A DNA stretch of 64,000 nt from Desulfosarcina alkanivorans (lineage in GTDB: Bacteria; Desulfobacterota; Desulfobacteria; Desulfobacterales; Desulfosarcinaceae). Every line of letters begins with the position of its first letter. The first letter of the stretch is position 1. Location of the stretch: the NCBI RefSeq assembly GCF_009688945.1, contig NZ_AP021874.1, forward strand, positions 434,001-498,000, given 5' to 3'. Below, in pieces: positions 1 to 8,877 of the stretch. Below the pieces are notes generated by a model. That model saw nothing but the letters and a program-made list of their open reading frames with translations, searched no databases and was not told the origin of the DNA. The position numbers were made by a program, and so were the translations under genes.

Positions 1-559
1 GTTCTTCGAGTCGCGACCGGCTGAGCTCTTCGATTTCCCGGGGGGTGGGCAGGTCCTTGAGGTCTTTGAGTTCAAAGACTTCCAGGAAATGTTTGGTGGT
101 GGCATAAATCAAGGGACGCCCGGGGATTTCCTTGCGTCCCAGCACCCGGATCAGTTTGCGCTCCATGAGCATGCGGAGGACACCGCCGCTGTCCACGCCC
201 CGGATATGTTCGATGTCGCTGCGGATGATGGGCTGGTTGTAAGCGATGATGGCCAGGGTCTCCAACGCCGCCTTGCTCAGTCGCGGGGCGTTGGGGCGGA
301 TCAGGCGCTTGATCCATTCGTTGTAACGGCCCTGGGTGCGGAACTGATACCCGCCGGCCACCTGCTTGAGGACGAAGCCGCCATCGCGCTGTTCAAACTC
401 GGCCATCAATGCCTCAACGGCGGCCCTGATCGAAGCGGTGTCCTCACCGTCGAGAATACCCTTCAACTGTTCCATCGTCAGCGGTGTTTCCGAGACGAAG
501 AGCAGGCTTTCAATGATGTCTTTGAGGCGTTGAGGCATGCTTCGCTGTTCTGTGTCCAT
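1..559 (-). CDS. scpB: Segregation and condensation protein B (C-terminus off the window)
   Basis: Winged-helix kleisin-associated subunit of the SMC-ScpA-ScpB condensin that organises and segregates the chromosome. About 186 residues are visible. The protein reads MDTEQRSMPQRLKDIIESLL, then the typical first winged helix, a segment around 'LETLAIIAYNQPI' and 'IRGVDSGGVL', and a second winged helix ('GRPLIYATTKHFLEVF'). The ATG at 559 was read directly from the sequence. The C-terminus lies beyond base 1. It follows scpA by about 70 bp on the same strand, the usual scpA-scpB order, so the two are probably co-transcribed. Family assignment is firm; completeness cannot be judged. Confidence 0.93.
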   Translation of the reverse strand, partial: MDTEQRSMPQRLKDIIESLLFVSETPLTMEQLKGILDGEDTASIRAAVEALMAEFEQRDGGFVLKQVAGGYQFRTQGRYNEWIKRLIRPNAPRLSKAALETLAIIAYNQPIIRSDIEHIRGVDSGGVLRMLMERKLIRVLGRKEIPGRPLIYATTKHFLEVFELKDLKDLPTPREIEELSRSRLEE

Positions 560-627
560 CCCTAACCATCATCCTGCGGACCGGTTGCGCGCGTTCCCGG
601 TTTTTATCCCCGCCACCATCTGCCCGC

Positions 628-1377
628 CTACTGATAGAAAACCCGGATAATCCCCGTGGGCACGTGCTGGGCGATGCGGAGGAGGTTGAGTTTGGCCATT
701 TCCAGGATCGCCAGGAAGGTGACGATGATGTCGGACCGTTCACGACCCTCGGCAAACAGCTCGTCGAAGGTCATGGAGGTTCTGGCTTCCAGCAGTTCCG
801 TTAATTGGGTTATCCGTTCCTGGACCGATACACGGTTTCGTGTCAGATCGACCCGGTGTCCCGGGGTCACCTTGTCCAGAATATTCTGAAACGCGTCAAT
901 CAGCTCGAACAGGCCGATACGGATCACCTGGTCGTCTTCGACGCCGTCCAGGATATCGGTGTCCGGTTTTCGGGTAAATGTCTTTTCTCCCAGCAGGTTG
1001 CGTTCCGCCAGCTGTTCGGCCGCCGATTTGATCCGCAGGTATTCGAGCAGCGGCCTGGTAATCTCCAGGCGGGGGTCCTCTTCTTCCTCTTCACCGATCT
1101 GTGCCGGCAGGAGCATCCTGGATTTGATATGGGTAAGTGTGGATGCCATCAGGACAAAGTCACCGGCAAAGTCGATGTTCATCTGTTGCATCCATTCCAG
1201 GTATGCCAGGTATTGCTCCGTGATCCGTGAAATGGGGATGTCGTAAATGTCAACTTCCGCTTTCTTGATCAGGTGGACCAGAAGGTCCATGGGGCCTTCG
1301 AAAACATCCTGGAGTTTGACCCGATACCGATCGTCCTCCGAAGGGCCGGGCACCGCTTCCGTCACGTTGTCCATCAT
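628..1377 (-). CDS. scpA: Segregation and condensation protein A (kleisin)
   Basis: Kleisin subunit bridging the SMC heads. The 249-residue protein has the hallmark N-terminal 'FEGPMDLLVHLIKKAEVDIYDIPI' region (residues about 26-50), followed by 'ITEQYLAYLEWMQQMNIDFAGDFVLMASTLTHIKSRMLLP', which binds the SMC neck. An acidic linker (EEEEED) follows. The C-terminal winged helix ends 'FLAILEMAKLNLLRIAQ', which contacts the SMC cap. Length matches the family (about 240-270). Translation may start at the first or second of two adjacent ATG codons. It lies upstream of scpB and has its own promoter-like site at 1577-1605. Confidence 0.95.
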   Translation of the reverse strand: MMDNVTEAVPGPSEDDRYRVKLQDVFEGPMDLLVHLIKKAEVDIYDIPISRITEQYLAYLEWMQQMNIDFAGDFVLMASTLTHIKSRMLLPAQIGEEEEEDPRLEITRPLLEYLRIKSAAEQLAERNLLGEKTFTRKPDTDILDGVEDDQVIRIGLFELIDAFQNILDKVTPGHRVDLTRNRVSVQERITQLTELLEARTSMTFDELFAEGRERSDIIVTFLAILEMAKLNLLRIAQHVPTGIIRVFYQ

Positions 1378-1703
1378 TTCCTGATCCTGACTGCACGGGG
1401 ATCTTCATCGTCGCTGCCCAGGGCGCCGCACCGGTTGCCCGAGTGAAGCGGACCCGTGGGGCGCATGCCGCTTACAATCCATTTCCTGGGACGCATTGGA
1501 ACCTCTCTTGATCGGTGCGCCGGCCGCCGCCGGGAACCGATGGTTTCGGCTACGGGTTCGTAATTTTAAACCCGTAATATTATCCATAAGAAATCATGCA
1601 ATCAAGAAAAAAAGGGGCTCACGGCTGGCGGGACTGCTGGGTTTGCCTTTTTGCCAAAACGGTCCGGATGCAGCAGGCATCAGCCAGGGGGGGGATGAAC
1701 CCC
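1378..1703. other. Intergenic region between scpA and the DHH-CBS-PAP gene
   Basis: This 326-base gap has no convincing gene. It contains a promoter-like element for scpAB on the minus strand (1577-1605). An inverted repeat (7-bp arms ACGGGTT and AACCCGT, 1552-1575) sits where that promoter's start point would fall. Nothing else is recognisable. Confidence 0.5.
1577..1605 (-). promoter_or_regulatory. Predicted sigma-70 promoter for scpAB
   Basis: On the minus strand, TTGATT (1605-1600) and TAATAT (1582-1577) are separated by exactly 17 bases. The ACGGGTT/AACCCGT inverted repeat at 1552-1575 lies immediately downstream, over the expected +1, and could be an operator or an mRNA hairpin. The leader to scpA would be about 190 nt. 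This is a consensus match only. Confidence 0.45.
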
Positions 1704-4436
1704 TTATGCCGCGCTGTTGCCGCCCGTTTTCCGATCGACTGAAATTTCAGGTTGTTTCGTCCGGATCCGTGCGACGCGCTCCCTGGCGAAGTTGAACTCA
1801 TCCTCCCGGGTTCTGAGCACGCCATTGAGCTTGGCCTCCAGCACCGCCTGCAGGATTTTACTGTATATCGGGCCCGGCTTGATATCCATCTTCAGCAGGT
1901 CTTTTCCGGAAATGGTGATGGTGACATTTCGCAGCTGGGTGTGGTAATGCGAAATTCTTTTTTTGGCCATCCTGGACGTGGTGCATACCATCATATACAA
2001 TATCATTTCCGTTTTGAACCCTTTGAGCAGGTTGTAGACGTCTGCATGGGTCATGCGTTTACGCCGCTCCAGCAGGGAGAGTTGTTTTTCCGTGCTGAGG
2101 CGGTTTTCACCGAACATTTTGGCATACCGCGGCGCGATGGTCAGGTGGGTGCAGATTTCGCGGGTGGCTTTCAGGCCGCAATGGCGGATCAGGGTCATGA
2201 AATGCACGGCCCAGCGCTCGTAGGTTTCATCGATAAAGAGCAGGTCGTGCCAGTCGGTCACCTTTTTTGCGGTGTCGAGCAGGGTTTTAAAATCGGTTTC
2301 AATTATCAAGTCCGGATGAATGACCCGCAAAAGGTCATAGTCCAGAAGCCTCAAAATCGTCGGTGCCGGGTTTTCTTCCTTTAGAATCAGCTTGAGTTCC
2401 GCGTAGACCCGTTTGCCGGCAAGGCGCTTGAAAAAATTCATTTTCACGGCATTGTCGATAAGGCTGGATGTGAGTTTGCCGATGGTGAAACCGAACCGTT
2501 GCTCGAATCGCAGGGCCCGGAATACCCGCGTGGGGTCTTCCACGAAACTCATGTTGTGCAGCACCCGCAACACCTTGTCCTTGATGTCCTTCTGACTGGA
2601 GAAAAAATCGATGAGTCTGCCGAAATTACCCGGGTTGAGTTGGATGGCAAGGGTGTTGATGGTGAAATCCCTGCGAAACATGTCCATTTTGATGGAGCTC
2701 ATTTCAACCACCGGCAGGGATGCCGGAAACTGGTAGTATTCCATCCGCGCAGAGGCCACGTCTATTTTAAAACCATCGGGAAATATGATGACGGCCGTTC
2801 CGAATTTTTCATGGGTGTGGATCCTGGCCCCGGATTCACGGGCAAATGTCCTGGCGAATTCGATCCCGTTTCCTTCGATGACGATATCGATATCCTCATT
2901 GGAGCGATAGAGGAACAGGTCCCGGACAAATCCGCCCACGACGTAAGCATTGCAGTCAAGGCGGCTGGCCGCTTCCCCCAGCTGGCAGAGGGTGTCCAGG
3001 ATGGATTTGGGGAGGCGTTCACGCATGAAATTGACCACCACCCGTGATCGTTTGTTGCTGGCGTTGCCGTTCAGCCGCGGAAATTCATGATTGGAGGGCC
3101 TGCTTTGCTGAACCAGCGTATTGAGCAGGTCCGTGCGGGTGATGACCCCCAGCACCCTTTCGTTTTCCATGACCGGCAGTATCCGCTGCTTGTTGCCGAT
3201 AATCTTGTCCTGGATCTCCACGATATCGGCGTCCGGATGCACGTGGGAGATTTCCATACTCATGTATTCGCGAATCGGAATGGTATCGAGATCGTGAAAC
3301 AGGGCCTTTTCGATGACCTGCCGGGTGATGTAACCGGTAAAACCGCTGTTGCCGGATCGATCCCGGCCAACGAGCAGGGCATTGATGTTGTATCGGGTCA
3401 GCAGGGCCTTGGCCTCCTTGCAGGTGGTGTCTCCCGCAGCCATGATGGCCGGCGAAGACATCAGATCCCGGGCCAGACGCCGGGGATTGATTTTTGCGTG
3501 CAGGGCCTCGAAAAGCAGTTGCTCGGTCTGGGCGATGGTTTTGCCCTTCACCGTCGCGGCGGCGGCTGACGGGTGCCCCCCTCCGCCGATCTGTCCCAGG
3601 ATTTCACCTACGTCCACATCATCCGTCCGGCTTCTGGCGACCACGTACACCTTGTTCTCCATCAGCGCCAGGGCGAAAACGGCATCGATGTTTTCCATTT
3701 TTGCCATTTTCTGGACCAGGAAAGAAAAATCAGGGAAATAATTGTCCGTCGTCACGCCGGTCAGCGCGATGTCAACGCCGTTGATGGTATAGTGTCGCGA
3801 CGCCTGGATCATGTCGTTGAGCAGCCCGATCTGTTCGGGATTGAATTCCCGGGTGATCATCGTGGAAATGACATTCAGATTGGCGCCCCGGGACAGCAGA
3901 TAGGCTGCCGCCTTGAAATCACGTTCCGTCGTCGAGGGAAAAGAGAAAGAACCGGTGTCCTCATAGATCCCCAGGCACATGATGGTGGCTTCCTCGGCGG
4001 TGATGGGGATATTTTTTTCCCGGAGAATACCCGTCAGGATGGTGACCGTGGCCCCGGTCAACATATGACACTCCCGGTCCGCGGGAATATCGTCGTCTTT
4101 TTTCGGGTGGTGATCGTAAATATGGATTTCCAGCCCGGGATTGTCCAGAATCCGGCGCAGATCGCCGATCCGGTTTCGACGCTTGGTGTCAACCAGAACC
4201 AGTCTGGTGACCGCTGAGAAATCGAGTTCTCCCAGTTCGGCGATGTTGAACAGATACACCATGGACTGGATGAAGAAATTTCTCAGGTTTTTTTCCTGGG
4301 ACCCCGGAAATACCACCCGTGCTTCGGGGTAGAGCTTCTGGGCGGCAAGCATCGACGCCATGGCATCGAAATCTGCGTTCACGTGGCTGGTGATAATGGT
4401 CAGGGGCCTATTCTCTTTTTCGTTTTTACCCGTCAT
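1704..4436 (-). CDS. DHH-CBS-poly(A) polymerase fusion, tRNA nucleotidyltransferase (probably A-adding)
   Basis: This 910-residue fusion has three parts. First is an N-terminal DHH/DHHA1 phosphoesterase-like module, with 'HVNADFDAMAS' near residue 18, 'YDHHPKK' near 108 and the DHHA1 signature 'GGGGHPSAAAATV' near 300. Second are two CBS motifs ('DLMSSPAIMAAGDTTCKEA' and 'YMSMEISHVHPDADIVEIQ'). Third is a class II nucleotidyltransferase head with 'YVVGGFVRDLF' and the metal-binding 'EDIDIVIEG', followed by the RNA-binding 'VEDPTRVFRALRFEQRFGF' segment. The catalytic head repairs or builds tRNA 3' CCA ends. In Geobacter and Aquifex-type bacteria this architecture is linked to A-adding enzymes working with a separate CC-adding enzyme. 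The A-only specificity here is inference. The ATG at 4436 fits the family start. Confidence 0.88.
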   Translation of the reverse strand: MTGKNEKENRPLTIITSHVNADFDAMASMLAAQKLYPEARVVFPGSQEKNLRNFFIQSMVYLFNIAELGELDFSAVTRLVLVDTKRRNRIGDLRRILDNPGLEIHIYDHHPKKDDDIPADRECHMLTGATVTILTGILREKNIPITAEEATIMCLGIYEDTGSFSFPSTTERDFKAAAYLLSRGANLNVISTMITREFNPEQIGLLNDMIQASRHYTINGVDIALTGVTTDNYFPDFSFLVQKMAKMENIDAVFALALMENKVYVVARSRTDDVDVGEILGQIGGGGHPSAAAATVKGKTIAQTEQLLFEALHAKINPRRLARDLMSSPAIMAAGDTTCKEAKALLTRYNINALLVGRDRSGNSGFTGYITRQVIEKALFHDLDTIPIREYMSMEISHVHPDADIVEIQDKIIGNKQRILPVMENERVLGVITRTDLLNTLVQQSRPSNHEFPRLNGNASNKRSRVVVNFMRERLPKSILDTLCQLGEAASRLDCNAYVVGGFVRDLFLYRSNEDIDIVIEGNGIEFARTFARESGARIHTHEKFGTAVIIFPDGFKIDVASARMEYYQFPASLPVVEMSSIKMDMFRRDFTINTLAIQLNPGNFGRLIDFFSSQKDIKDKVLRVLHNMSFVEDPTRVFRALRFEQRFGFTIGKLTSSLIDNAVKMNFFKRLAGKRVYAELKLILKEENPAPTILRLLDYDLLRVIHPDLIIETDFKTLLDTAKKVTDWHDLLFIDETYERWAVHFMTLIRHCGLKATREICTHLTIAPRYAKMFGENRLSTEKQLSLLERRKRMTHADVYNLLKGFKTEMILYMMVCTTSRMAKKRISHYHTQLRNVTITISGKDLLKMDIKPGPIYSKILQAVLEAKLNGVLRTREDEFNFARERVARIRTKQPEISVDRKTGGNSAA

Positions 4437-4781
4437 CGCTTTGTATCTGTCCGAGCCTGTTTAAGAGGTGGTATCGGCTGCGCCGCCGAAGAGGGGCATT
4501 TTTCCCGGCATTGGAGATTCACCCGAAAATGAATCCCCGGCGGGCTGCCCTTTTCCCGGGGAGGAAATTTATGCCTGCATTGATCCGGCCCCCCAATCTT
4601 CCGATTGTCGACCGGCACGTTTTTTGGTGCACAGCAGAAAACAACTGAATATTACGCCGTTGGTTTCGTTTTTGCAAGCTAAGTGGGCCGGGGGTTTTCA
4701 TTTTCAGCGCCGGGGGGCAGGGTCACCAATACCCCGATATTAATAAAGTTATTGTTGTAACAGGCAGTTTGTGGTAGCAAG
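4437..4781. other. Divergent intergenic region
   Basis: This 345-base region separates the tRNA nucleotidyltransferase (minus) from the radical SAM gene (plus). The last 120 bases are AT-rich and probably hold the plus-strand promoter, but I could not find a well-spaced -35/-10 pair. I see no RNA gene or repeat. Confidence 0.4.
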
Positions 4782-5756
4782 ATGACGACAAATTCAATGA
4801 ATAAGACGATGAAGAAAGAGTGCACTTTAAAATACAAGACCCTCTTCGGGCCTGTTCCGTCAAGGCGCCTGGGCATCTCCCTCGGGGTGGATCTCATGCG
4901 CCACAAAACCTGCAGCCTGGATTGTGTATATTGTGAATGCGGTGCGACCACCCGCCTGACCCTGAAAAGAAGCGAATACGTTTCCGTGGATCGGGTCAAA
5001 GAGGAACTGGCGGACTACCTCTCCCGGAATAAAAAGATAGACCACATCACCTTTTCAGGCTCCGGTGAACCGACTTTGAATGAGGGCATCGGTGACGTCA
5101 TTCGCTTTCTCAAATCGGACTATCCCCAGTATAAAGTGGCCCTGCTGACCAACAGCACGCTCTTCGGACGGCTTGATGTAAGGCGCCAGGTAAAGGACGC
5201 CGATGTGGTCATGGCGTCCCTGGACGCGGCGACAGAGGCCCTTTTCAAGCGGGTGAACCGCCCTCATCCCGAACTGGATCTCCACGGAATGATCAATGGC
5301 ATTTCAGCATTCAGGAAAATGTATCATGGCCGGTTGCTGATGGAGATTTTCATCGTTCAGGGAAGCAATGATTCTGCCGAAGAACTGACGGCGCTGAAAC
5401 GGATTCTGGGATGCATTCGCGCCGATGGGGTTCTTTTGAACACCCTTGACCGGCCGGGTACGGAAACCTGGGTTGCGCCGGTCGGGGCGAATCGGCTGAA
5501 AGATATTTCAGATTTTCTTGAAGGTGCCGAAATTGTCAGATATAAAGCTGGTCCAACTGAAATCACGGCACGGCATGACGACTTGATGGCCCGCCTGGTT
5601 TCAACGGTTCGAAGACGGCCCTATACTGCCCGGGATGTTTCACAGATCATCGGGCTTGATGTTGAAACGGTGCAGCCGGTTCTGGATCAATTGGTCGCTT
5701 CCAATCAACTGGTCACAAGACAGATGGATCGCGGTTGCTTTTACACCGTTTCTTGA
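4782..5756 (+). CDS. Radical SAM protein of unknown substrate
   Basis: The 324-residue protein carries the radical SAM signature C-x3-C-x2-C ('KTCSLDCVYC', residues about 43-52), which binds the [4Fe-4S] cluster and SAM. It is preceded by the family's N-terminal 'LFGPVPSRRLGISLGVDL' motif and followed by 'HITFSGSGEPTLN', the GGE-like SAM-binding strand. The C-terminal 60 residues look like a small winged helix ('RPYTARDVSQIIGLDVETVQPVLDQLV'). This architecture occurs in many anaerobes, and I know of no assigned substrate. Several in-frame ATGs lie close together (4782, 4797, 4809), so the exact start is uncertain. pilC begins 82 bp downstream. Confidence 0.85.
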   Translation: MTTNSMNKTMKKECTLKYKTLFGPVPSRRLGISLGVDLMRHKTCSLDCVYCECGATTRLTLKRSEYVSVDRVKEELADYLSRNKKIDHITFSGSGEPTLNEGIGDVIRFLKSDYPQYKVALLTNSTLFGRLDVRRQVKDADVVMASLDAATEALFKRVNRPHPELDLHGMINGISAFRKMYHGRLLMEIFIVQGSNDSAEELTALKRILGCIRADGVLLNTLDRPGTETWVAPVGANRLKDISDFLEGAEIVRYKAGPTEITARHDDLMARLVSTVRRRPYTARDVSQIIGLDVETVQPVLDQLVASNQLVTRQMDRGCFYTVS

Positions 5757-5838
5757 GCCAGACGACGCTATCGAAATATCCGTTCATCACTTTTGTACGC
5801 CAGCGGCAACTGTTCATTCAGGGACACAGGGGGATGTT

Positions 5839-7044
5839 ATGCCGATTTATCTGTGGGAAGGAAAAAACAGAAACAATATCGCTCAGAAAGGCGAGATGGA
5901 GGCGTCCAGTGAGGACCTGGTGCGCTCCAATCTCAACAGGCTGCGGATAACGCCGACCAAAATCAAGAAAAAACCCAAAGACCTTTTTGAAAATATCGCC
6001 TTTCTTCAGCCGAGTGTAACCCAGCGGGACGTGATATTGTTCTGTCGACAATTCTCGACAATGATCGATGCGGGGCTGCCCATCATTCAATGCATGGATA
6101 TTCTGCACGCCCAGCAGGAAAATGCCACCTTCAAAAAGATGCTGAAAAGTATCAAGGAACAGGTGGAAAGCGGCTCCACGCTGGCCGACGCCCTGAAAAA
6201 ATATCCCAAACAATTTGATGATCTGTTCGTGAATATGGTTGCCGCCGGCGAGGCGGGAGGTATTCTGGATACCATTTTAAGGCGGCTGTCCGCATACATG
6301 GAAAAGGCGGCCAAATTGAAAAGCCAGGTCAAAGGGGCCATGACCTACCCGATCGTAACCATGATCATCGCAGTTGCCGTCGTTGCGATCATTCTGGTGT
6401 TTGTCATCCCCGTATTCCAGGAAATGTTTGCCGACATGGGCGGCACCCTTCCGACCCCCACGCTCATCGTCGTTGCCATGAGTGAATTTGTAAAATCCAA
6501 AATCCATTGGATCATTATCGGTATTGTTATTTTTATTTTTGCATTCAAAAAATATTACAATACCGAGAAAGGCCGGAAATTCGTCGATGCCGCCGTGCTT
6601 AAACTGCCGGTATTCGGCCTGTTGATCCGCAAAGTGGCGGTCTCCAAATTTACCCGCACCATGGGAACCATGCTCTCCAGCGGCGTCGCCATCCTGGAAG
6701 CCCTGGACATCGTCGCCAAAACATCAGGCAACAAGAGCGTCGAGCGGGCCATCTACAATGTCCGCAGCGGTATTGCCGAAGGCCGTACCATGGCTGACCC
6801 GCTGGCCGAAAGCGGCGTGTTTCCCGCCATGGTGTGCCAGATGATTTCAGTTGGTGAATCCACCGGCGCCCTTGATGCCATGCTCCAGAAAATTGCGGAT
6901 TTCTACGAAGAAGAGGTCGACCAGGCGGTAGAAAATTTAACGTCGCTGATCGAACCGTTCATGCTTGTTTTCTTGGGCGTGGTCATCGGCGGGCTCGTCA
7001 TTTCCATGTATCTGCCTGTTTTTAAAATGGCCGGGAATCTTTAA
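5839..7044 (+). CDS. pilC: Type IV pilus assembly inner-membrane platform protein PilC (T2SF family)
   Basis: Polytopic inner-membrane platform that couples the PilB/PilT motors to pilin assembly. The 401-residue protein has two T2SSF domains: the first around 'FCRQFSTMIDAGLPIIQCMDIL', the second around 'KFTRTMGTMLSSGVAILEALDIV'. Membrane segments include 'YPIVTMIIAVAVVAIILVFVIP' and the C-terminal 'FMLVFLGVVIGGLVISMYLPVF'. The open frame extends further upstream, but the ATG at 5839 ('MPIYLWEGKNR') is preceded by a GGGGG ribosome-binding stretch and matches the conserved PilC N-terminus. No pilB, pilT or pilin gene is in view. The next gene is a PilS-like kinase. Confidence 0.93.
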   Translation: MPIYLWEGKNRNNIAQKGEMEASSEDLVRSNLNRLRITPTKIKKKPKDLFENIAFLQPSVTQRDVILFCRQFSTMIDAGLPIIQCMDILHAQQENATFKKMLKSIKEQVESGSTLADALKKYPKQFDDLFVNMVAAGEAGGILDTILRRLSAYMEKAAKLKSQVKGAMTYPIVTMIIAVAVVAIILVFVIPVFQEMFADMGGTLPTPTLIVVAMSEFVKSKIHWIIIGIVIFIFAFKKYYNTEKGRKFVDAAVLKLPVFGLLIRKVAVSKFTRTMGTMLSSGVAILEALDIVAKTSGNKSVERAIYNVRSGIAEGRTMADPLAESGVFPAMVCQMISVGESTGALDAMLQKIADFYEEEVDQAVENLTSLIEPFMLVFLGVVIGGLVISMYLPVFKMAGNL

Positions 7045-7173
7045 TTTTTTGGTGGTTTTTAAGGATAATCGCAAGCCATCGCAAGAAGAACCGATCGCGG
7101 AGAGGATCAGCGGCGCTTTTGACTAAGAGCACGCCGGTATATGCGTTTCACTCATAAATGTTGACATCCTGCC

Positions 7174-8493
7174 TTGTCTGACGTCTTGCCCAATTACCCG
7201 ATCGATAGGGATACGGTTAACCGTAAGCTCAAATGGCTGATGTCCATTCGTCTGCTTTTTGCCCTGCTGCTGATGGGGTCGACGATTGCCTACCAGATCG
7301 GGAATCAGGTCTATACCTTTGAAGCACCGGTGACCTTCCTGTATGGCCTGTCGGGAACCATTCTGTTCCTGTCCGCCGTATACGGGGTTCTGCAGCCAAC
7401 CGTCAAACGACACCAGCTCCTTTTCATATATGGGCAGATTACCATCGATGCATTGTGCATCAGCCTGATCGTTTTTGTGACCGGTGGATACGCCAGCGTA
7501 TTCTCATTTTTATACATCGTGGTGGTCATCTATTCCAGCGTGTTTGTTTTCAGGCGCGGCAGCCTCCTGGTGGCACTGTTCTGCAGTGTTCAGTTTGCCG
7601 TACTGCTGATTTTAGAGTTAAACGGAACCATTGATCCCGCCGGTTTTGGCGGTACCATAGCCGGTGCCACCCCAACGGGCATCCAGGTGTTTCAAAAAAG
7701 TGCCATTCTGACTGCCGCATGTTTTTCCGTTGCATTTTTAAGCGGTTATCTTTCTGATCAGGAACGACGGTCCAAGGTTGAACTGGCAGCCATGGAGGCA
7801 CATCTCGACCGGGTACAAAACCTGGCACAGATTGGCGAAATGGCCGCCGGACTGGCCCACGAAATCAAAAACCCGCTGGCCTCATTATCGGGCGCCATCC
7901 AGATCCTCAAAGGTGAAATGGAAAATGACAGGGACAATATGCGGTTGATGCACATTGTCCTCAGGGAAACGGACCGATTGAGCAGCCTGGTCAATAATTT
8001 TCTCACGTTTGCCAGGCCGGTTGCCGGCCAATCCCAATTTGTGAATCTGGGAGACGCCTTGAATGAGATTGTCACCCTTTTTGAGAAAGATGATTCTGTC
8101 GACCAGCGGGTCAAGACGGATCTGGACATTGCCTCGGATGCGATTATAGAAATCGACCCCCTGCAGCTTCATCAGGTGGTATGGAATCTGCTGCTCAATG
8201 CAGCGGAGTCGATTAGCGGCGAAGGCACCATTAGGATTTCCATACAAAAACATAATAATGATCGCGTCAAGGTTGAAATTGCCGACGATGGGTATGGCAT
8301 GGATGCGCAAACCATCAAATCTATTTTCAATCCATTTTTTACTACCAAACCGAAAGGCTCCGGTCTTGGCCTTTCAATCGTTTACCGTATCCTGGAAACA
8401 TATGATTGCCGCATGGACGTGCAGAGCAAGCCCGGCGCAGGCAGTATATTCAGCATGTATTTCAAGATGATCGATCCCGCCACCATCGCATGA
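7174..8493 (+). CDS. PilS-like membrane sensor histidine kinase
   Basis: A two-component sensor of 439 residues. The N-terminal half is strongly hydrophobic, with about six membrane segments (residues 25-200, e.g. 'LLFALLLMGSTIAYQI', 'SVFSFLYIVVVIYSSVFVF', 'ILTAACFSVAFLSGYL'). The HisKA phospho-acceptor box is 'AAGLAHEIKNPLASLSGAI', with a catalytic HATPase_c domain ('QVVWNLLLNAAES', 'DDGYGMD', 'KGSGLGLSIV'). Its position behind pilC and its topology resemble PilS of the PilSR system that controls pilin transcription. No PilR-type regulator follows. The start is a TTG at 7174 with a weak ribosome-binding site; an ATG further in is possible. Confidence 0.85.
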   Translation: MSDVLPNYPIDRDTVNRKLKWLMSIRLLFALLLMGSTIAYQIGNQVYTFEAPVTFLYGLSGTILFLSAVYGVLQPTVKRHQLLFIYGQITIDALCISLIVFVTGGYASVFSFLYIVVVIYSSVFVFRRGSLLVALFCSVQFAVLLILELNGTIDPAGFGGTIAGATPTGIQVFQKSAILTAACFSVAFLSGYLSDQERRSKVELAAMEAHLDRVQNLAQIGEMAAGLAHEIKNPLASLSGAIQILKGEMENDRDNMRLMHIVLRETDRLSSLVNNFLTFARPVAGQSQFVNLGDALNEIVTLFEKDDSVDQRVKTDLDIASDAIIEIDPLQLHQVVWNLLLNAAESISGEGTIRISIQKHNNDRVKVEIADDGYGMDAQTIKSIFNPFFTTKPKGSGLGLSIVYRILETYDCRMDVQSKPGAGSIFSMYFKMIDPATIA

Positions 8494-8877
8494 CAGGCCA
8501 GACCCTTCTGTTGGCTGTCTACATTAGTGTACGTTCTCGTCTGCCTGAGTTGTGCATTTTTCAATACATTTCCCCGATCGGATAGCGGATGTCCTTTCCT
8601 TTGTCATTCCCATAAATGAAGGGGTTGGCGTTTTCTCCAGCATCTCCGGTGTTCTCTCCGATAAATATTAATAATGGTACAGACGATGCATATCTGTTGC
8701 TGACATTGTTTGAAAAGACAGTGGCTCGAAAAAGGCAAAGCACCTGAAAGGGTGTGACGCAAAGCCAACGGCCTGAAACCGGAAAGAATGGAAATGGCGG
8801 CAGGGCTGCCGAGCGAACACAGCATCTTTCCAATCCGCTGTTGATCGCAAGGCGAAAAAAAATTGGGAGATGCCGAA
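8494..8877. other. Intergenic leader of the surface-protein gene
   Basis: This 384-base region between the histidine kinase and the secreted surface protein has no protein gene. Its second half contains the GEMM-I riboswitch (8722-8816). An AT-rich block near 8660-8690 could hold the promoter, but no well-spaced consensus is visible. Confidence 0.55.
8722..8816 (+). ncRNA. GEMM-I cyclic-di-GMP riboswitch
   Basis: The conserved GEMM-I core is present in order. A GGCAAA segment (8734-8739) is followed by a CACC/GGTG stem capped by a GAAA tetraloop (8741-8754). Then come the invariant GACGCAAAGCC (8756-8766), a GGCC helix start and a GGCAG/CTGCC hairpin near 8799-8810. Outer arms GCTCG (8724-8728) and CGAGC (8810-8814) close the P1 helix. 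Aligned to the Vibrio Vc2 aptamer, the ligand-contacting position equivalent to G20 is G here, favouring c-di-GMP over cGAMP. It ends about 60 nt before the start codon at 8878. No obvious Rho-independent terminator follows, so translational or other control is possible. Confidence 0.9.

Noticed and set aside
5635..5838. N-terminal extension of pilC
   Set aside because: It overlaps the radical SAM gene, has no PilC similarity, and the ATG at 5839 has a ribosome-binding site and the conserved N-terminus.
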